Shown: positions 18,909 through 29,273, counted from the first letter of the stretch. The stretch: 64,000 nucleotides of DNA from Anabaena lutea FACHB-196 (GCF_014698305.1 NZ_JACJST010000019.1:51248-115247), one strand, 5' to 3'. Notes: generated by a model not told the origin, from the sequence alone. Numbers and translations: made by a program.

Positions 18909-19490
18909 TGAAAATCTTGTTTGTGTTAAATATGCCTAAAAATTTCTTGAGACTTTTCTATCAATCTATGGAGGTAGTAATTTTAAGTGTAAATAAACTC
19001 AAGATGCATCTTTCAGTTGAATACGGGCTTGAGCCTAATCAAGCTTACATTTAACGTGATCCTCTATTATAGCATTATAAATGCGTGCTTATATATTATA
19101 ATCAAAATAATTTTTTGATGGGGGAAGAATTGCTGCATATGCTCAGTTAATTGTGACGAATTACAAAACTCTCACTACTGAGTACATCATGGAGTAAGTC
19201 AACCAACCATTAACAATTATAGAAAAGCTGGTTTAAACGGCTTTTTTAAGTTTCAATTTTTAATTCCGAGAAAGCAATACTAGTCAGCACAGAGAGTCTA
19301 ATTTGCATCAAGTGTCCTAAAAACTTCTAAACAATTTAAGATTTTCTTTATAAATAACTCTTAAGGCAGTCATTAGTAGGTAATTCTGTCATATTATGAA
19401 ACATAAGAACACTATATATTGCCAGTGTCTATTGATAGTGTTCACAAAAGCAAATTGCTGAGTAACAAAAATGGTAAGGGTGTACTGTCC
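18909..19490. other. Long intergenic region with a terminator-like hairpin
   Basis: About 580 bp between the divergent smpB and response regulator genes. AAAAGC (19224-19229) and GCTTTT (19241-19246) enclose GTTTAAAC and are followed by TT on the plus strand, a terminator-like form with no annotated gene before it. AT-rich TATAAT-like stretches occur around 19078-19100. A small RNA between about 19100 and 19250 is possible but unproven. The rest of the region, including 19251-19490, shows nothing clear. Confidence 0.35.
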
Positions 19491-20168
19491 ATGCCCTTGA
19501 AGATCCTTGTAGTGGATGACGACCTGGGCACTCGTCTGTCTATTAGTGATTATCTTGAACTGTCTGGCTATTCGGTGATCATGGCTGATGACGGTCAAGA
19601 GGCTTTGGCTATGGTTGACCAATACCATCCTGATCTGATTGTCACAGATATTGTCATGCCCAGGATGAACGGCTATGAACTGGTGCGTCGGGTGCGTCAA
19701 CAAACAGAATTTAGGTTACTACCCGTAATTTTGTTAACAGCACGAACAAAAACCCAAGAAAGAATTCTGGGCTACCAATCAGGGTGCGATTTATATTTGC
19801 CTAAGCCTTTTGAACTAGAAGAATTAGCCGCAGCTATTCGTAATTTGTTAGAGCGATCGCAAATCATCCAAACAGAGTACCGTTTTTCTCATCAAGACAA
19901 TTTAGATAACTTCACAAAAACAGTAAACGGACATAATTCTCTGTCTACTCAAATCCATTCATCCCAACTACTCTCATCACTGACTACCAGAGAACAAGAA
20001 GTCCTAGAACTACTGACTCATGGTTTATCTAATGCCGAAATGGGACATCAGCTACACCTGAGTGCGCGAACGGTAGAAAAATACGTCAGCAGTTTATTGA
20101 GAAAAACTTCAACCAGCAACCGAGCCGAACTCGTGCGTTTTGCCATGAAGCATGGTCTGGTGGAATAA
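19491..20168 (+). CDS. NarL/FixJ-type response regulator
   Basis: About 225 aa from ATG 19491 (MPLKILVVDDD). An upstream in-frame ATG at 19419 would add 24 residues unlike a receiver domain. The receiver has the acidic pair in VVDDD, phospho-acceptor Asp in LIVTDIVMP, the Thr in LLTART and Lys in LPKPF. A LuxR-type HTH follows (LTTREQEVLELL, LSARTVEKYVSSLLRK). It is a transcription regulator controlled by a histidine kinase; the partner kinase is not adjacent. Confidence 0.92.
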   Translation: MPLKILVVDDDLGTRLSISDYLELSGYSVIMADDGQEALAMVDQYHPDLIVTDIVMPRMNGYELVRRVRQQTEFRLLPVILLTARTKTQERILGYQSGCDLYLPKPFELEELAAAIRNLLERSQIIQTEYRFSHQDNLDNFTKTVNGHNSLSTQIHSSQLLSSLTTREQEVLELLTHGLSNAEMGHQLHLSARTVEKYVSSLLRKTSTSNRAELVRFAMKHGLVE

Positions 20169-20241
20169 ATTACAGGGTAGCAGGAGAAAATGAGGGATAA
20201 TTTCATCTTTCTTCTGCCTCCTGACTCCTGACTCCTATTCC

Positions 20242-20721
20242 CTAAAGTTGTTGACTTTTAACATAGTCCAGTAGACCTTCGCAAGCATCAAGCAGTAAGT
20301 CAATAACTTGATTGAATCCCTCTGAGCCGCCATAATAGGGGTCGGGAACTTCTTTGAGTGTATGTCTAGAGCAAAAATCACACATTAAGCGAACTTTATG
20401 GTGATATTGCCCTGAACGGTCAACAGCGAGGATATTTTCAAAATTGTCTTTATCCATCGCCAAAATCAAATCAAACTCTTGAAAGTCTGACTTTTCAAAT
20501 TGGCGAGCTTGACCACGTAGTTTAATTCCCAACTTTGTAGAGGCCGCAGCACTCATGCGCCGGTCAGGTGGACTACCAATGTGATAGCTAGAAGTACCAG
20601 CAGAATCACAATGAATAGTAGCGCCCAAATCAGTCTGCTCAATCAGATGATTCATAATATTTTCTGCCGAGGGCGAGCGACAAATATTACCCAGGCAGAC
20701 AAATAGTAACTTGTAAGGCAT
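20242..20721 (-). CDS. Low-molecular-weight protein tyrosine phosphatase
   Basis: 159 aa from ATG 20721 (MPYKLLFVCLGN); an earlier in-frame start at 20742 adds seven residues. The P-loop is CLGNICRS (nucleophile Cys9, Arg15), with the general acid in VPDPYYGG near the C-terminus. The family includes Wzb-type phosphatases that act on BY-kinases of polysaccharide export; a link to the Wzc-like protein 11 kb away is only a suggestion. Confidence 0.93.
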   Translation of the reverse strand: MPYKLLFVCLGNICRSPSAENIMNHLIEQTDLGATIHCDSAGTSSYHIGSPPDRRMSAAASTKLGIKLRGQARQFEKSDFQEFDLILAMDKDNFENILAVDRSGQYHHKVRLMCDFCSRHTLKEVPDPYYGGSEGFNQVIDLLLDACEGLLDYVKSQQL

Positions 20722-20808
20722 AAATTTTGCTTTGCGTGCCACTTGTCAGATGTCAGTTGTTGTTGCTAGTGACAACTGACCACTGAACTAATGACTAATG
20801 ACTAATGA

Positions 20809-21159
20809 CTAAAATCCAGGCAGTTCCAGTCCACTGGTTAATTCTTCCATACGTTCCCGCATGGTGGTAGTGGACTTGTTGTAGGCATCTTTCATGGCTG
20901 CTGTCAAAAGATCAGAAAGTACTTCCGCACCTTCTCCCAAAGCTTCTGGGGCAATTTCTACCCGCTTAGGTTCTTGGTTGCCACTGACAATCACCTTAAC
21001 TAGACCACCACCCGATTCTCCTTGGATCTCCATTTGCTCCAATTGTTCCTGGAGAAGTTTTGCACCTTCCTGAACTTGCTGGGCTTTTTTGAAAGCGTCA
21101 GCCAGTTCTTTCATTTTTCCTAAACCAAAACCAAAGCCCTGTCCTTTTCCTGATGTCAT
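20809..21159 (-). CDS. YbaB/EbfC family nucleoid-associated protein
   Basis: 116 aa. Gly-rich N-terminus, then the characteristic amphipathic helix [20 protein letters not shown], the central [23 protein letters not shown] (read as separate strands), and the C-terminal [13 protein letters not shown] helix. Members bind DNA as dimers and shape the nucleoid. It lies downstream of murB on the same strand. Confidence 0.93.
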   Translation of the reverse strand: MTSGKGQGFGFGLGKMKELADAFKKAQQVQEGAKLLQEQLEQMEIQGESGGGLVKVIVSGNQEPKRVEIAPEALGEGAEVLSDLLTAAMKDAYNKSTTTMRERMEELTSGLELPGF

Positions 21160-21306
21160 AATTAATTGTTCACTTGTGCGGGGAATAACAAATCAAATTC
21201 AATTATAGATGTGGTCGGTAATTGGTAATGGGTAATGGGTTATTGGTAATTGGGTTATTAACTCCCCATCACCCCATCACCCCATCCCACTGTCACCTTT
21301 CAGTTA

Positions 21307-22305
21307 TCAGCAAACAGGTTGAAACTCGCCGATCATTTTCACTTCTGGTTCTAACCAAATTGACCAACGTTCTTCTACCTCACGTTGAATATGCCTAATG
21401 AGACAGAAGATATCGCTGGCTTTAGCCCCACCACGATTAACGATAAAATTGGCATGAAGTAGTGCTACTTGCGCTCCACCGATTTGATAGCCTTTTAAAC
21501 CAGCTTGTTCAATCAACCACCCAGCTGTGTAAGGTTTAGGATTGCGGAACACACTACCACAACTAGGAAAATTGTAAGGTTGGGTACTAAGCCGATGCTG
21601 TTTGTGTTGTTTGGTTGTGGCTATAACTGTTGCTGGATCTGCACCTGGTTGGAGTTGAAAGGTAGCTTGCGTGACTATACGTTTGCCGCCTTGCAATAAA
21701 GAAGTTCGGTATTTATAGCCTAATTCAGATGGGGTGAGAGTTTCTAATGTACCATCGGGTGAGAGTACTTCAGCGCTAACTAACATATCTGCGATACAGC
21801 TATTATGCGCTCCTGCATTCATAACAACAGCACCCCCAACGGTTCCGGGAATACCAACAGCCCATTCTAAGCCTTCCCATCCTAAATCTGCTGCTTCCCA
21901 TGCCAAGCTGGGAATAGATTCTCCGGCTGCAACGGTTAATTGACCTGTTTGTGGGTCGAAGTGCTTAGAGCGGAAATGACGAGTAGCAATAACTAAACCG
22001 GGTATTCCTTGATCACTGACTAATAAGTTAGAACCTGCTCCCAATATAGTTACTGGTAAAGACAGTTCTTGAGCATACTCAATACTAGCTTGTAGCGCTT
22101 CTAAGTTGCGAGGGGCAACGTACCATTCAGCCCCGCCCCCAACTCTGTAGGAAGTAAACGCTGATAAAGAAGCCTGAGGCTTGATAGCACAATCAGTGCC
22201 GGGTAAGTAAATTACTTTACTATCGACCGCCTTAATTGTTTCCTGTTTCTTGGTAGTCAAAGCAGAAATAGTACAGACGTTTCCAATTGCCTGGGAGATT
22301 GTCAT
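21307..22305 (-). CDS. murB: UDP-N-acetylenolpyruvoylglucosamine reductase MurB
   Basis: 332 aa, FAD-dependent reductase of the second committed step of peptidoglycan precursor synthesis in the cytoplasm. FAD-binding phrases [13 protein letters not shown] and [17 protein letters not shown], the catalytic region YKYRTSLL, and substrate-site [11 protein letters not shown] with [15 protein letters not shown] are all present. The order murC then murB on one strand, 126 bp apart, fits a shared operon. Confidence 0.97.
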   Translation of the reverse strand: MTISQAIGNVCTISALTTKKQETIKAVDSKVIYLPGTDCAIKPQASLSAFTSYRVGGGAEWYVAPRNLEALQASIEYAQELSLPVTILGAGSNLLVSDQGIPGLVIATRHFRSKHFDPQTGQLTVAAGESIPSLAWEAADLGWEGLEWAVGIPGTVGGAVVMNAGAHNSCIADMLVSAEVLSPDGTLETLTPSELGYKYRTSLLQGGKRIVTQATFQLQPGADPATVIATTKQHKQHRLSTQPYNFPSCGSVFRNPKPYTAGWLIEQAGLKGYQIGGAQVALLHANFIVNRGGAKASDIFCLIRHIQREVEERWSIWLEPEVKMIGEFQPVC

Positions 22306-22431
22306 CGTTGCTTTTATTGGTAATTTCTATGACATTTATTTACCGATCAGATCCGGTAATAACTTTAACTAAGAAACCATTGCTAGATAGAGAATGGACT
22401 CACAAAACAAAACCTAGCAATTTGGCTTCAC

Positions 22432-23892
22432 TTAGGATGTGGCTGTAGCCAGTTCACCAAGTGTGGCAATGACTTCAGGAATCGCCTGATTTAAATTACC
22501 GGCACCAAGAAACAATGCCAAGTCGCCAGGACGCAGTGTTGACAACAAGAACTCGCACACTGAGGATAAAGATTGTTTATAAATTACCTGCTGGTGCTGC
22601 TTGGCAATTTCGGCTGCCAGTTGTTCACCGCTAATCTGTCCTAAATCGGGTTCACCTGCACTGTAAATGTCAGTTAGGACTACTAAATCAGCATGGGTAA
22701 AGGATTCGGCAAATTCTTCTAAAAATGTCAGTGTCCGACTATAACGATGGGGTTGAAAGATGGCGACTACTCTCTGTCCTGGTCTGGCTTGGAGACGTGC
22801 TGCGGCTAGAGTAGCACGAATCTCACTAGGGTGATGGGCATAGTCATCAATAAAGGTAATACCAGCTGCTTCCCCCCGGAATTCAAAGCGCCGTCTTGCA
22901 CCTTCAAAGGTGGCGATACCTTTGGCAATTTCCCCGAATTCTAAACCGAGTAAACGTCCAACAGCTACTGCTGCCAGAGCATTGCTGAGGTTATGCCGAC
23001 TCAAGAGGCGCACATTTAATACACCTAATGCTTTACCTTGTTCCCAAACGAGTGCTGTTGTACCATCAGCGCGATAGTCAATGTTGGTGACGGTGTAGTC
23101 AGCGTTGGTATCTGGATTTAAGCTATAACTGATGGTTGGCTTCAAGCTATCGCGCACTGTGGCACAATCAATGCTACCTATTAAAGTTTTGCAACCTTGG
23201 GCAAATTTTTGGAAAGTGTCAATCACTTCCTCTAATGTGTCGTAATGGTCAGGGTGATCAAGTTCAATATTAGTGATAATCCCAATTTCTGGAGCGTGTT
23301 TGACCAGAGAACCATCTGATTCATCTGCCTCAGCTACCAGATACTGACTTGCGCCTAGTCGAGCATTTCCTTCCCAAGCGTTGACTTCACCGCCTACCAA
23401 AATGGTAGGATCAAGACCAGCTTGCAAGAGCATATAACCAATCATGCTACTTGTTGTAGTTTTGCCGTGAGTTCCTGCTACAGCAATACTATGGTAATCA
23501 GCAATCAAGGCAGCTAGGACATCAGAACGATGTAAAATTGGGCAACCCAATTCTAAGGCTGCTTTGTATTCCAAATTATTGTTGTTAATAGCTGTGGAAC
23601 AAATTACTTGAGGAAGTATTGTCTTGTCATCAGACAATTGTTCTTGGGAATTTAACGATACTCCATTAGCCGATACTTGAGGCAGAAAGAATTCAAGATT
23701 GCTGGCTTCTTGTCTACTAAAAATGTGAGCGCCGAGAGATTCTAACTTGCGGGTTATTTGGTTAGGACGCAGATCAGAACCGGATACTGGTAATTGACGT
23801 TTTGCCAAAACATGAGCCAGGGCAGACATTCCAATCCCACCAATCCCAATGAAATGAAATGGTCTACCGCTAAAATCTATAGAATTACTCAT
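22432..23892 (-). CDS. murC: UDP-N-acetylmuramate--L-alanine ligase MurC
   Basis: 486 aa. It ligates L-Ala to UDP-MurNAc. It has a Rossmann start HFIGIGGIGMSALA, ATP loop GTHGKTTT (about 140-147), the Mur-ligase segment EADESDGS, and the C-terminal DDYAHHPSEI and FQPHRYSRT motifs. The region around residues 70-92 is a little longer than in typical MurC. It lies upstream of murB. Confidence 0.97.
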   Translation of the reverse strand: MSNSIDFSGRPFHFIGIGGIGMSALAHVLAKRQLPVSGSDLRPNQITRKLESLGAHIFSRQEASNLEFFLPQVSANGVSLNSQEQLSDDKTILPQVICSTAINNNNLEYKAALELGCPILHRSDVLAALIADYHSIAVAGTHGKTTTSSMIGYMLLQAGLDPTILVGGEVNAWEGNARLGASQYLVAEADESDGSLVKHAPEIGIITNIELDHPDHYDTLEEVIDTFQKFAQGCKTLIGSIDCATVRDSLKPTISYSLNPDTNADYTVTNIDYRADGTTALVWEQGKALGVLNVRLLSRHNLSNALAAVAVGRLLGLEFGEIAKGIATFEGARRRFEFRGEAAGITFIDDYAHHPSEIRATLAAARLQARPGQRVVAIFQPHRYSRTLTFLEEFAESFTHADLVVLTDIYSAGEPDLGQISGEQLAAEIAKQHQQVIYKQSLSSVCEFLLSTLRPGDLALFLGAGNLNQAIPEVIATLGELATATS

Positions 23893-24365
23893 TTTTTATT
23901 CCTCTTACACCACACCACACAATCATCACAAATGACACGCGTATCATAACAGGATTTTGATTTTTACTGATACTGTCCTTGTAAGATGTTCCTACCTGAA
24001 TAAAGGGTTAATTTTTTAGTTTGTTTTTGCTTATTCAGAAAGATATTACCCTCATAAGAGATTTTTTCTATTTTTAATATCTTCTTATGACTATTCTGAA
24101 AATTGGGGCTACATCGGGAAAAAAAATCTTGTAATCTTAAATACATATTTTTGATTGTTTTACTGGAAATAGTTACGGAAGTGCTAAGGTCTGTGAAACC
24201 GATGAGAAAGTGCATCAAGCCTCACCATGAATTGACTACAATAGTACATTGACAGTGAAAATATTATTCAACTCCTAGAGCAAGAAGTTCATTTACTCAA
24301 TGGAGTAGTCCCGGTAAAAAAGCTTTTCAGCCTTTCTGCTGCCTTTAACCCAATCCCTGGACTGG
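23893..24365. other. Intergenic region, no gene supported
   Basis: 473 bp between the divergent murC and nadD genes, presumably holding both promoters. An 84-codon minus-strand frame in it has no recognisable features and atypical composition, and was not accepted. Confidence 0.4.
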
Positions 24366-24992
24366 ATGCAACGACTAGCAATTTTTGGTGGCACATTTGA
24401 CCCAATTCATTGGGGACACTTGCTTGTAGCTGAAACAGCCTTATCTCAAGTACACCTAGAACAGGTAATTTGGGTGCCATCAAGACATCCTCCTCATAAA
24501 CAAGCGGCTTTGTTTGAGCATCGAGTAGTAATGCTGCAACTAGCCACAAGGAATAACGCAGCGTTTACTGTTTCACTAATTGATAGAGAACGCTCTGGGA
24601 GATCCTATGCTATTAACACCCTGATCGATTTATCTGCTTGTTACCCAAATACTCATTGGTATTGGATTATAGGTTTGGATGCTTTCCAAACTTTACCCCG
24701 TTGGTATCGTGGACATGAATTAGCACAAATGTGCGATTGGTTAATCGCACCCCGACTACTAGGTGGTGAGACTATAGCTCAAAGTGAGTTAATCTGCAAG
24801 CAAGTTGAGGAACAAGTTAGAAAGCAGTCTCACACCATCAACTGGCAATTACTGAATACACCCTTAGTTAAGGTTTCGTCAAGTATAATCCGTGAACTTT
24901 GTTACCAAAGCCATTCAATCATTGATTTAGTACCGGAATCGGTGAGATCGTACATCGCCACTCACAACCTTTACTCGCATAATCCTGAATAA
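24366..24992 (+). CDS. nadD: Nicotinate-nucleotide adenylyltransferase NadD
   Basis: 208 aa. It transfers AMP to nicotinate mononucleotide in NAD synthesis. The nucleotidyltransferase start IFGGTFDPIHWGHL carries the (H/T)xGH signature, WVPSRHPPHK is the usual second motif, and VSSSIIRELC supplies the C-terminal ISSTxIR-type motif. Start at ATG 24366 gives MQRLAIFGG, as expected. Confidence 0.94.
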   Translation: MQRLAIFGGTFDPIHWGHLLVAETALSQVHLEQVIWVPSRHPPHKQAALFEHRVVMLQLATRNNAAFTVSLIDRERSGRSYAINTLIDLSACYPNTHWYWIIGLDAFQTLPRWYRGHELAQMCDWLIAPRLLGGETIAQSELICKQVEEQVRKQSHTINWQLLNTPLVKVSSSIIRELCYQSHSIIDLVPESVRSYIATHNLYSHNPE

Positions 24993-25108
24993 ATTATGTG
25001 TTTTTTTTTAGATCTAACACTTTATGGTTATAAACACTCCCCCCCTTTGCGATATGATTGGGGTCAACGATATCAACTTATAGGCATATATACAGAGGGC
25101 AAGATACT

Positions 25109-26122
25109 GTGATTAGAGTTGCAATCAACGGTTTTGGGCGCATTGGACGGAACTTTGCACGCTGCTGGGTGGGTAGAGAAAATAGCAACATAGATCTTGT
25201 TGCTATCAATGACACATCAGATCCCAGAACCAATGCTCACCTGCTACGATATGACTCGATGCTAGGGAAGTTAACGGGTGTTGACATTAGTGCTGATGAT
25301 AACTCCATCACCGTTAACGGTAAGACGATTAAATGCGTATCTGATCGCAACCCAGATAACTTGCCCTGGAAAGAGTGGGACATTGACCTGATTATTGAAT
25401 CAACTGGTGTTTTTACCAGCAAAGAAGGGGCAATGAGACACGTAAATGCTGGAGCCAAAAAGGTTCTGATTACAGCCCCTGGTAAAAACGAAGATGGCAC
25501 TTTTGTGATGGGTGTGAATCATCATGATTATGACCACAACATCCACAACATCATCAGTAACGCCAGCTGTACTACGAACTGTTTGGCTCCTATTGCCAAG
25601 GTGTTAAATGATAAATTTGGCATCATTAAAGGCTCGATGACCACTACCCACAGCTACACTGGTGACCAGCGGTTGCTAGACGCTTCTCACCGTGATTTAC
25701 GTCGGGCAAGAGCGGCTGCTATCAACATTGTACCTACCTCTACTGGTGCGGCAAAGGCAGTAGCGCTGGTAATTCCAGAGCTAAAAGGCAAGCTGAATGG
25801 TGTTGCTTTGCGTGTACCCACTCCCAACGTGTCAATGGTAGACTTCGTGGTTCAGGTTGAGAAGCGTACTATTACTGAAGAAGTTAACCAAGCGTTGAAA
25901 GATGCGGCTGAAGGTGATCTCAAAGGCATTTTAGGATACACCGAACTGCAACTAGTTTCATCTGATTATCAAGGTACTGATGAATCTTCTATTGTTGATG
26001 CCAGCTTAACTTTGGTTATGGGCAATGACATGATCAAAGTTATGGCATGGTATGACAATGAGTGGGGTTATAGCCAACGAGTTCTAGATTTGGCGGAATT
26101 AGTAGCTGCGAAGTGGGCATAG
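25109..26122 (+). CDS. gap2: Glyceraldehyde-3-phosphate dehydrogenase (Gap2 type)
   Basis: About 337 aa from GTG 25109, giving the canonical [12 protein letters not shown] start with GAGG about 10 nt before; a TTG at 25058 in frame is unlikely. The catalytic Cys lies in SNASCTTNC (about 154) and the partner His in [10 protein letters not shown]. The N-terminal segment matches the photosynthetic Gap2 of cyanobacteria, which works with NADP(H) or NAD(H) in the Calvin cycle and gluconeogenesis. Confidence 0.95.
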   Translation: MIRVAINGFGRIGRNFARCWVGRENSNIDLVAINDTSDPRTNAHLLRYDSMLGKLTGVDISADDNSITVNGKTIKCVSDRNPDNLPWKEWDIDLIIESTGVFTSKEGAMRHVNAGAKKVLITAPGKNEDGTFVMGVNHHDYDHNIHNIISNASCTTNCLAPIAKVLNDKFGIIKGSMTTTHSYTGDQRLLDASHRDLRRARAAAINIVPTSTGAAKAVALVIPELKGKLNGVALRVPTPNVSMVDFVVQVEKRTITEEVNQALKDAAEGDLKGILGYTELQLVSSDYQGTDESSIVDASLTLVMGNDMIKVMAWYDNEWGYSQRVLDLAELVAAKWA

Positions 26123-26208
26123 TTATCTGATTGGGGGTAGAGTCAGTTGTACTCAGCACTGTTTTGGTGACAGTAATAACTAACTCCTAAAATCTTGACG
26201 ACGGAAAA

Positions 26209-26227
26209 GGGCGGGAAAACCCCGCCC
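26209..26227. terminator. GC-rich hairpin between convergent gap2 and thiL
   Basis: GGGCGGG (26209-26215) pairs with CCCGCCC (26221-26227) over a 5-nt loop. On the minus strand the stem is followed by TTTTCC, so it fits a Rho-independent terminator for thiL. A near-identical stem occurs after nifU (54835), suggesting a dispersed palindromic repeat used as terminator. Confidence 0.6.
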
Positions 26228-27274
26228 CTACTTGGTAAAATGTTTAAATCCTTGGTTGAGGGTGAGAATTTGGTCACGTAATTTTTGCTCTTGATCATGC
26301 AATAAGACTGTCAAACCTGGTGTGATTGTGCCAATAATGGCTGCACCTGTGCTGAGTTGTTTTACCAAAGTCTCTGCTGTATCTTGGGGTAAACACAGCA
26401 CTAATTCAAAGTCTTCTCCACCATAAAGGGTATATTCTCGCCCTTGTTCTGCGGTTAGCCATTTTTCAAAGGCTTTGGGAATGGTGATTTGGCTATATTC
26501 CAGCACAGCACCGACACGACTGGCTCGGCAGATTTGTAGCACAGCATCTGCTAAACCGTCACTGCTATCCATACCAGCAACGGCAATTTTAGATTTTGGA
26601 TTTTGGATTTTAGATTGTGATTTTAAGATTGCCCTGAGTATGGGTATAACATCTAAACGTGGGTTGGGACGCTGGTGGGCTGTGATTAAAGCTGCCTTTT
26701 CTTCAGTTTTGATGTTTTGCCCTATTTCCGGGTGTAAGAGTAGTTCTAAGCCTGCACGGGAGGCTCCGTGAATGCCTGTGACAACGATCGCATCTCCTAT
26801 CTGTGCAGCGGAACGACGGATAATGAAATCGGGTGTAGCTTCACCAAAGGCGGTAATTGCTAAAGTGGTGATGGGCGATCGCACAATATCACCACCAACT
26901 ATAGGCACATGATACTTTTGCAAGCATTCTGTCATTCCCTGATATAGTCTTTCTACCCAATTAACGCTGACATCCCCAGGTAAACCCAGTCCAACGGTGA
27001 TCCCCAAGGGAAAAGCACCCATTGCGGCTAAATCTGATAAATTCGCCGCCGCCGCCCGCCAACCTGCATCTTCGGGAGAGGTGGTAACATCACTAAAATG
27101 CACACCATTAACGAGCATATCTGTTGTTACTACCAAAGATTGATTTGGGTTAGTGGTTAATACTGCGGCATCATCTCCAATTACATCTGGTGGACAGAAG
27201 CGTTGTAATCTTTCTAAAAGACCTTGTTCACCAATATCTTTTACTTGTAGGCAAGATAAATCACTATTCATCAT
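26228..27274 (-). CDS. thiL: Thiamine-monophosphate kinase ThiL
   Basis: 348 aa, slightly longer than usual. It phosphorylates TMP to the cofactor TPP. Seen: IGDDAAVL near the N-terminus, TTDMLVNGVHF, SDLAAMGAFP, GGDIVRSP, GMDSSDGLADAV and YGGEDFELVL, the standard PurM/ThiL motifs. Just before AVAGMDSS it has an extra KSQSKIQNPKSKI segment, encoded by TTTAGATTTTGGATT-type heptamer repeats (26587-26627) that are otherwise intergenic in this genome. The frame is kept, so the enzyme is probably functional. Confidence 0.95.
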   Translation of the reverse strand: MMNSDLSCLQVKDIGEQGLLERLQRFCPPDVIGDDAAVLTTNPNQSLVVTTDMLVNGVHFSDVTTSPEDAGWRAAAANLSDLAAMGAFPLGITVGLGLPGDVSVNWVERLYQGMTECLQKYHVPIVGGDIVRSPITTLAITAFGEATPDFIIRRSAAQIGDAIVVTGIHGASRAGLELLLHPEIGQNIKTEEKAALITAHQRPNPRLDVIPILRAILKSQSKIQNPKSKIAVAGMDSSDGLADAVLQICRASRVGAVLEYSQITIPKAFEKWLTAEQGREYTLYGGEDFELVLCLPQDTAETLVKQLSTGAAIIGTITPGLTVLLHDQEQKLRDQILTLNQGFKHFTK

Positions 27275-27332
27275 AAAATTTACGCATTACTTTACAAACT
27301 AAAATAAAAGTATCATCTAGGAGGCTGTTGAG

Positions 27333-27905
27333 ATGGTAACAACATTAGTAAAAGATTTTACCTTTGAGGAATACTTAAATTATGATGATGGTACTGATTT
27401 TAAGTATGAATTGGTAAATGGTAAGTTGGAACTGATGAACCCACCAAAAATTGAACATTTTTTGATTGTCAAATTTCTCGAAAAAATTCTAGATGCTGAA
27501 ATTCAGCGTTTGATTTTACCTTGGTTGTGTTTTCGAGAAACTGGAGTCAGAACAGGGAAAAAGAAATCTCGCTTAACTGATTTATCTGTAGTGACGTTGG
27601 AACAAGCAAAAGAATTGGCCAACTCATCAGCGGTATTTCAATCACCACCATTATTAACCGTAGAAGTAGTAAGCCCAGAGTCAGTAAAAAGAGATTATCG
27701 CCAGAAACGTTCTGAATATGCTGCTTTAGAAATTCCTGAATATTGGATTGTAGATCCTTTAGAATCTAAGATTTCTGTATTGCTGTTGGAAGATGGACTT
27801 TATGAAGAAACGGTTTTTACTGTGAATCAAAAAATTATATCGCAGACTTTTACAGAATTGAATATTACAGTTGAGCAGGTTTTCAATGCGGGTAATTTGG
27901 CGTAG
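27333..27905 (+). CDS. Uma2 family (DUF820) restriction-endonuclease-like protein
   Basis: 190 aa. TFEEYLNYDDGTDFKYELVNG at the start, then VRTGKKKSRLTDLSV and LTVEVVSPES followed by YRQKRSEYAALEIPEYWIVDP, the usual Uma2 layout with a PD-(D/E)XK fold (Asp in TDLSV, Glu in VEVVS). This family is highly expanded in cyanobacteria and its function is unknown. Four Uma2 genes or remnants occur in this window. Confidence 0.9.
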   Translation: MVTTLVKDFTFEEYLNYDDGTDFKYELVNGKLELMNPPKIEHFLIVKFLEKILDAEIQRLILPWLCFRETGVRTGKKKSRLTDLSVVTLEQAKELANSSAVFQSPPLLTVEVVSPESVKRDYRQKRSEYAALEIPEYWIVDPLESKISVLLLEDGLYEETVFTVNQKIISQTFTELNITVEQVFNAGNLA

Positions 27906-27960
27906 TTAGTGTAAATACTAGGTTAGAGTACCACAGAAATTAGAAATGAGGTAACAGCAA

Positions 27961-28596
27961 ATGGTTTCTATCGTTGGCATCACAGACACCATTAAAAGCT
28001 TGAGTGATTTACAAACTCGTTGCAACTTACATCCAGCAGAAGATGAAAACTTTTTTAATGAATGGTTGACAGACTTACCCCAACTCAATCAACAAGAACA
28101 ATCAGGTGTTACTCGCATTAAACAGCGTTATGATTATCATCGTGTTGATGGTTTATTATTAGAAGGGACAATTAATCTTTTAGTAGTTTCGCCACTTTTA
28201 GAACTTGCAGGTTTTCTAGATTCACCTTACCGAATTCGCTCACCCTATGGCATAAATTTAGAAATTGAAGAACCAGAAGAAACAATTCGCGGTTTTATTG
28301 ATGTCCTAGTTGTACAGGAAAAACTTTGGATTTTTGTGGTTGAATCTAAACGAAATAGTATTCCAGTTGTCGCAGCAATACCGCAGTTATTAGCCTATAT
28401 GTTAACTACTCCCCACCGAGATAAATCTGTATTTGGTATGGCTACAAATGGCGATGAATTTATATTTATAAAAATAGCTATCACAGACAAACCTCAATAC
28501 GAAGTATCACGCACATTTTCCCTATTTCCCCGCCGACATGAATTAGCTGAAGTTTTGCAAATTTTAAAACGATTAGGAAAAGCTATTATGACTTAA
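27961..28596 (+). CDS. HsdR-N-like PD-(D/E)XK protein
   Basis: 211 aa. The core has GFIDVLVV then IFVVESKR, the D...ExK pattern of nuclease-fold proteins related to the N-terminus of type I restriction R subunits, preceded by a conserved VSPLLELAGF segment. No helicase, methylase or specificity subunit is nearby, so it is an orphan. Similar stand-alone proteins are common in cyanobacteria. Confidence 0.75.
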   Translation: MVSIVGITDTIKSLSDLQTRCNLHPAEDENFFNEWLTDLPQLNQQEQSGVTRIKQRYDYHRVDGLLLEGTINLLVVSPLLELAGFLDSPYRIRSPYGINLEIEEPEETIRGFIDVLVVQEKLWIFVVESKRNSIPVVAAIPQLLAYMLTTPHRDKSVFGMATNGDEFIFIKIAITDKPQYEVSRTFSLFPRRHELAEVLQILKRLGKAIMT

Positions 28597-28687
28597 TTTA
28601 TCTGTACCTTTTCCAGAAAACTTTTTGCAATTACCCAGATTTCATAGTACATTTAAATTATTTGTGATTTTTCACTACTAATTGCTG

Positions 28688-28825
28688 GTGGGAGCAAGTT
28701 TCTGTCCCAATAAGGAAAAGGTTAGTCGATACAAGCATGAAAGCTATAAATATCGTTGGTCTACAGGTTTAGAAAAAGAAGTTTTAGTTAAATTAAAGAA
28801 AATAATGGATACACTCAAGAACTAA
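28688..28825 (+). pseudogene. Possible remnant ORF (45 codons), unknown
   Basis: In the 404-bp gap 28597-29000 a short open frame from GTG 28688 to TAA 28825 encodes KHESYKYRWSTGLEKEV-type sequence with plausible codon use but no recognised family. It may be the tail of a decayed gene. The remainder of the gap has only an AGTCTCT...AGAGACG-type inverted stretch near 28869-28890. Confidence 0.2.
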
Positions 28826-29000
28826 TTGAAAGACGTTATTACTGCTAACCGCAAGTAGAAAAGGCTAGAGTCTCTTTTAGAAAGTAGAGACGTTTAATCA
28901 AACTCAAACGTCCCTACTTTACCCCTACCGGATTAACCGGCTAAAAAATAAGATATAATCAGCAAAGGTCGTTTGTAACAAATGATGAGGATTTTTAATT

Positions 29001-29273
29001 ATGACTCAAGCAATAGAAAAGCCTAAATCTATCTTAGAAATTATCGAAAGTTTAACGCCTCAACAACAGGAAGAAGTGTTAAATTTTATTGAGTTTTTAC
29101 AGTTTAAATCACAAAAATATGATAAAGACGCAAAAAGTCAACCTCAACAAAAATCACCAGAGGAATTAGGCTGGCCTCCTAGTTTTTTTGAACAGACCTA
29201 TGGTAGTTGTCAGGATGATCCCATTATTCTTGATGATGATGATAATTTTGAAGAAAAAGAACAAGCTGCATGA
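29001..29273 (+). CDS. Putative antitoxin (DUF2281/VapB-like)
   Basis: 90 aa. The N-terminus KSILEIIESLTPQQQEEVLNFIEFLQ is the pattern of DUF2281-type antitoxins; the C-terminus is acidic. It overlaps the following PIN toxin gene by 4 bp (ATGA), the usual translational coupling of a type II toxin-antitoxin pair. A good GATGAGG-like segment precedes the start. Confidence 0.8.
   Translation: MTQAIEKPKSILEIIESLTPQQQEEVLNFIEFLQFKSQKYDKDAKSQPQQKSPEELGWPPSFFEQTYGSCQDDPIILDDDDNFEEKEQAA

Noticed and set aside
23964..24218. 84-codon minus-strand frame between murC and nadD
   Set aside because: Lys/Ser/Phe-rich AT composition, no ribosome-binding site and no recognisable motif.
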